Assembly (NCBI GenBank): GCA_030549205.1
Contig: JAUKTV010000003.1
Location: forward strand, 2,232,001 to 2,296,000
Length of the DNA stretch: 64,000 nt
Origin: Apiosordaria backusii
Taxonomy: Eukaryota; Ascomycota; Sordariomycetes; Sordariales; Lasiosphaeriaceae
Direction: 5' to 3'
Under the pieces are notes generated by a model, which saw only the letters and a list, made by a program, of their open reading frames with translations, had not been told where the DNA came from and did not search any database. Below, piece after piece: positions 60,461 to 64,000 of the stretch. The translations under genes were made by a program, and so were the position numbers. The stretch's first letter is position 1. Each line of letters starts with the position of its first letter.

Positions 60461-63400
60461 TGACCGGCTTACTATTTACCCTAAAGATAGGAGCCTAAGT
60501 GCAGCAAAGCTCCTATCAAGTGTAGGTGTGGGGAACACAGCAAAAACAAGCGCAGCTGCGTAAGCGCGGCGCCTTGGGTTGGTGGTAGAGGCGCGAGCAA
60601 CTCAGGCCAGTAGCCATTCAGACCATTTGAATCCCGGGGTATCAGTGCAGACGTTTTGCTGCCCTGCAACTGCAAGGCACCCGATCTCTCCACTGCCGAG
60701 AGCAGCGACAGTGGCTCGGTTTTATCGCGGCGTCTTCCAACACGTCGGCACCATGCTCCCTGTGCCGCTTCTTCGATGATCAGTCGTGATGGGAACCTGG
60801 AGAAGTCAAGAAAGGGTAACGCGGAGGACTGGAGCGGGCCGAAGACCGGAGCACAAGCCCTAAGGATCCGGCCCTCTGCCATGTTTTCACCACCCGAGGC
60901 GGCTTTGGGAATAGTTCAGGAACACGCTCGGTGCGCGATGAGATCTGAGCAGCCCCGGACGCAACGGGACTGAGCGGCTGCAACCACCCGCCACACCCGT
61001 CCCGCTAGGCCAGATACAGGCGACTTGTGAGCTGCGATTTCTTTGCTTTGCCAATCTCCCTTCCAGTTCCATAATGCGTTTTTTATCTCGTTTCAAGAGA
61101 GTCTGATAGGATTTCGCCATTGTGGCTCGCCGAGATTGGGTTGCAAGGCACCGGGGCATCTGTCCCGCAATGTGGTGTCGATAATGGCAAAGCGTGGATT
61201 TGTGGTGTCTGTATCTCTGGTACAGACAAACCCGAAGTCCTTAATCTGACGGTTAGTTGCTCTGCATGCTGCACATCAGGAACCCGTCAATTCTCACTCA
61301 CCTCGGCTTCCATTCACCTGGAGAACATGTGGTCGTGGTAGTAGCCGCATACTGTCGGATGTGAAAAATCAGATGAGAAATCCATAGCCGAAGCAAAGAA
61401 TATGGAAGGTGGTGCCTGCCTTTCTTTTTCATAACGCTGTGGAGTTGTGGCAGCCTCAGCCAGGCAGCCAAGCCTGAAGAAGGGAGCTGAAGATGGCAGG
61501 CGCTTGTTTGAGATGTTTCTTTTTGCGCCGTTGCTGCTGAGCGGCTCTTCCCCGGCAGTCGCCAAAAAGCTTGAAATCGTGCTTGCCTTCTTCGGTCAGG
61601 CTCCCTGCCCTCACCGACAACGTCCCCGTCCAATGTCTTCCCAAAGGGTCACCGCCGTCTCCAAACCTGCCCAAAACTGTCAATTGTTCCTGCTTTCATG
61701 TGCTTTTTGTTTAGGCGATGTGTCATCCATCCAGAGCCAACGTTGCACAGCACCCAACCACCGACAACCCACCATTGGATGCTTTCCGCTGCAGTGTCTT
61801 TTTTTCATGATGCAGCAGCAGCAGTCTCGACTGATTTCTAGCCCGCACTAGATGTCAAGACGGGACTGAAGAATGAGACGAAAATGATGATCCGGGTTTA
61901 GCAAACAAGCGCCGGGCCCCACACAGGATGTCGCCGTGGGAAGTCAACTGTCACTCACGGAGCCGATGTCTGGCGGGGAACGGGCATCGGAGAGTAGACT
62001 GACTCCACATGGCCCCATGGTCCGCGGAGAGACGCCGGCAGGCCCAGACAAATTGGCAGCAAACCCGAATCCGATGCATGCCATCCATCAGCTGCTGCAC
62101 TTGCAGCCTCTGTACGCTCCCGAGAACAGAGCAACTGTCGAAGACATCTCCTGCTGCTTCTGGCTGCTCTGCACCCCTGATTGGGACGGGTAGCATCTGG
62201 AATCCTGGCATCTCGCACCAGATGGCGTCCCAACAAGCAGTCGTCAGATCGTTGCCAGCTCGGACAGCCGTTGGTTTTCAGCCCATCTCGCTCTCGTCTG
62301 GCCCTCATCGTTGCCCTACTGGTACCTACGCTAGCCCCTCACAGAATCACCCCTGGATGGAACCGTCGACACCACCCCTGCTCACAGAGATGCCCAGCAC
62401 TGGCTCTCGATCTCACCCCTGCCAGACCGTTAGCGGCACGGCAAGGGGCGTGAAGGTAATCGAGACTTGGCCGGCTCTTCTCGCGACACCTCTCCGTCCT
62501 GCTCAATGCGACCCTCTGGCTGCACAACACCTTGGCCCTCCTGTAATTCTCATCATACAGTTGCACCAAACTCCACCGAACCCGGTATGCTCTCCTCTCT
62601 GGTGAGCTGCCCACCATATCAGCCTGCGGCTTTGTCGGCGCTGCTTCCCACTCCTCCGATTGCCCACCCAAGGGCCTAACCCTGCTTTGCCAAAGGCCAC
62701 GGAAGACACCAGCTCTTCCAGGACGTAGTCAGCCCTCCGGCACTGAGTATCTATCGTGGGGTGGTGCAACGGCGCAGCCAGACCAGCACCTTACAAGTGC
62801 CGTGCAATCGCACCAGAGCCGCCTGCTCAGTGCCGCCGCCTCCCGGAGCCGTCTGGACGCTTAGCGATGCTGGAGTGTCTCCTCCTAAGCGCACCTACGC
62901 CGCCTGCTCCACCTTGTCGTTGCTGGCGTGCCTCTGCCAGACTGAAGAAACGGGCTCGGCAAGACGGGCAGACAGGGGTCAAGGAGACGGCTCAGACAAA
63001 ATCTCTCTTGTCAGCGTGAACAGTGTGCAAAACCACTCAACACAGGCTTGGTCCCCTACTGGCTAAAATGCCCACGCAACATGAGGAACAGCCAATGTGG
63101 GCGGCAGACCTCGTTGCCCACACTGTACCACATTCCATCGCCCGCAACACCACCATCACCGCTACCATTGCCATCACAGTGCTCCGGTAGTCAGAAATAT
63201 CAGGCTACAGCAACGCAAAAGATCTACTCGCCCGTGACCTGTTCATTGCTCCCGTCTAGTTCGTTTGCCAGGGCAGGACGACACAAAACCTTCCTCTCCA
63301 CATCCCGCACCACCATCCACTGCTGAGAATTGCCGCTTTGAGCCATCGCTGCCCCGATCTCACCGTTGGGGGAGATGCCAATGGCCTTGTCGCTTCTTGA

Positions 63401-64000
63401 TCCGATCTGGGTCCACCCCCTCCCCCTGGCCGCGCACATTGTTGCCCAACCACCCCCTCCCCGGTCGCTGGCTCACACACACCCACCCTCTCCCCCGCAG
63501 CCACCAAGCAGCAGACACTGTACACTAGGCCTCTCCTCCCTGAAGGATCAGCATCGATAATTGGCTTGAAGACGTGAGGGAACGTCGACAACGGTCATGC
63601 TTTCTTCCGTGGAGTCGACACTGAGCTAATGTGATCCAGAGCCAATCACCCACTTAGAAACGCTCCAGCCGAGATGGCATGCACGGCTTGTACCTTTCCA
63701 TGCATCTCTCTGAGCGTTCTTCGGCCTCGTGCTGCTGGCTCTCGGTCTTGGGGACTGTGATGTTCTGAGAACTGTGGAGAGGTTGCGTCTTGTCCCTGCA
63801 CTGTATTGTGGGACAGTCAGTGAGATCAGGATCCCCTATCAAGAGAACTCGAGGTGCCCATGTTCCGCAGCGGTGCTTGCTCGTAACCCGTGGTAGAACG
63901 GGCTTGTCTCGTCTTCCTTGGGCATCGGATGTTTGCATCGGCGCCATTGGCCCAACAGACAGTCTCTCGCCTACCTATTACGACTGTGGTATGCTCTGGC
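60461..64000. other. gene-free end of the window
   Basis: 3.5 kb with overlapping open frames on all strands but no recognisable family or consistent exon structure. Sequence is of normal complexity and not AT-rich, with C-rich leader-like stretches (CCACC, CACAC) around 63100-63500. It may be the long upstream region of a gene beyond the right edge. Confidence 0.4.

Noticed and set aside
62009..62605. 198-codon plus-strand frame
   Set aside because: Low-quality Ser/Pro/Thr composition, overlapping frames on both strands, no motif or intron context.

Overview
The window looks like chromosomal DNA from a filamentous ascomycete (Pezizomycotina, most likely a sordariomycete). The genes carry short 49-90 nt GT-AG introns with CTAAC-like branch points. 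The families are fungal: a HET-domain protein, DUF1996, DUF3433, DUF6594, fungal CHR and GH47. A copia-type retrotransposon is riddled with C-to-T and G-to-A changes typical of repeat-induced point mutation (RIP). No tRNA, rRNA or CRISPR array was recognised.

Layout. 1-2.4 kb: 3' part of a HET-domain gene with an in-frame stop, then a small secreted DUF3237-like gene. 3.3-12.6 kb: AT-rich gene-free block holding a full-length copia LTR element (679-bp LTRs at 3933 and 9646), a MITE-like element abutting its 3' LTR, a 63-bp-period duplication and another inverted-repeat element. 13.2-20 kb: three minus-strand genes (TauD-type dioxygenase, GH47 alpha-1,2-mannosidase, CHR chromate-type transporter). 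23-28 kb: three plus-strand genes, two secreted (DUF1996, Alt a 1-like) and one small conserved protein. 28-31 kb: a Ser/Thr-rich DUF3433 membrane protein. 31.5-39 kb: a cluster of three related genes of a family I cannot name, two short single-exon copies convergent with a 1405-residue gene that also has C2H2 zinc fingers. 40-45 kb: a DHA2 MFS transporter and a DUF6594 membrane protein. 48.6 kb: a 62-residue protein with an MGC lipidation-type N-terminus. 49.8-55.2 kb: TOF1/SWI1 (fork protection) divergent from a mitochondrial 3-hydroxyacyl-CoA dehydrogenase. 55.2-64 kb: almost gene-free, with dinucleotide repeats and one weak candidate gene.

The genes do not form one pathway. The most unusual content is the three-gene family at 31.5-39 kb: the two short proteins match only the region encoded by the middle exon of the large C2H2 gene. 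Also notable are the strong edge-to-centre gradient of RIP in the retrotransposon LTRs and two one-base homopolymer frameshifts in TOF1, which suggest either assembly errors or a broken copy.
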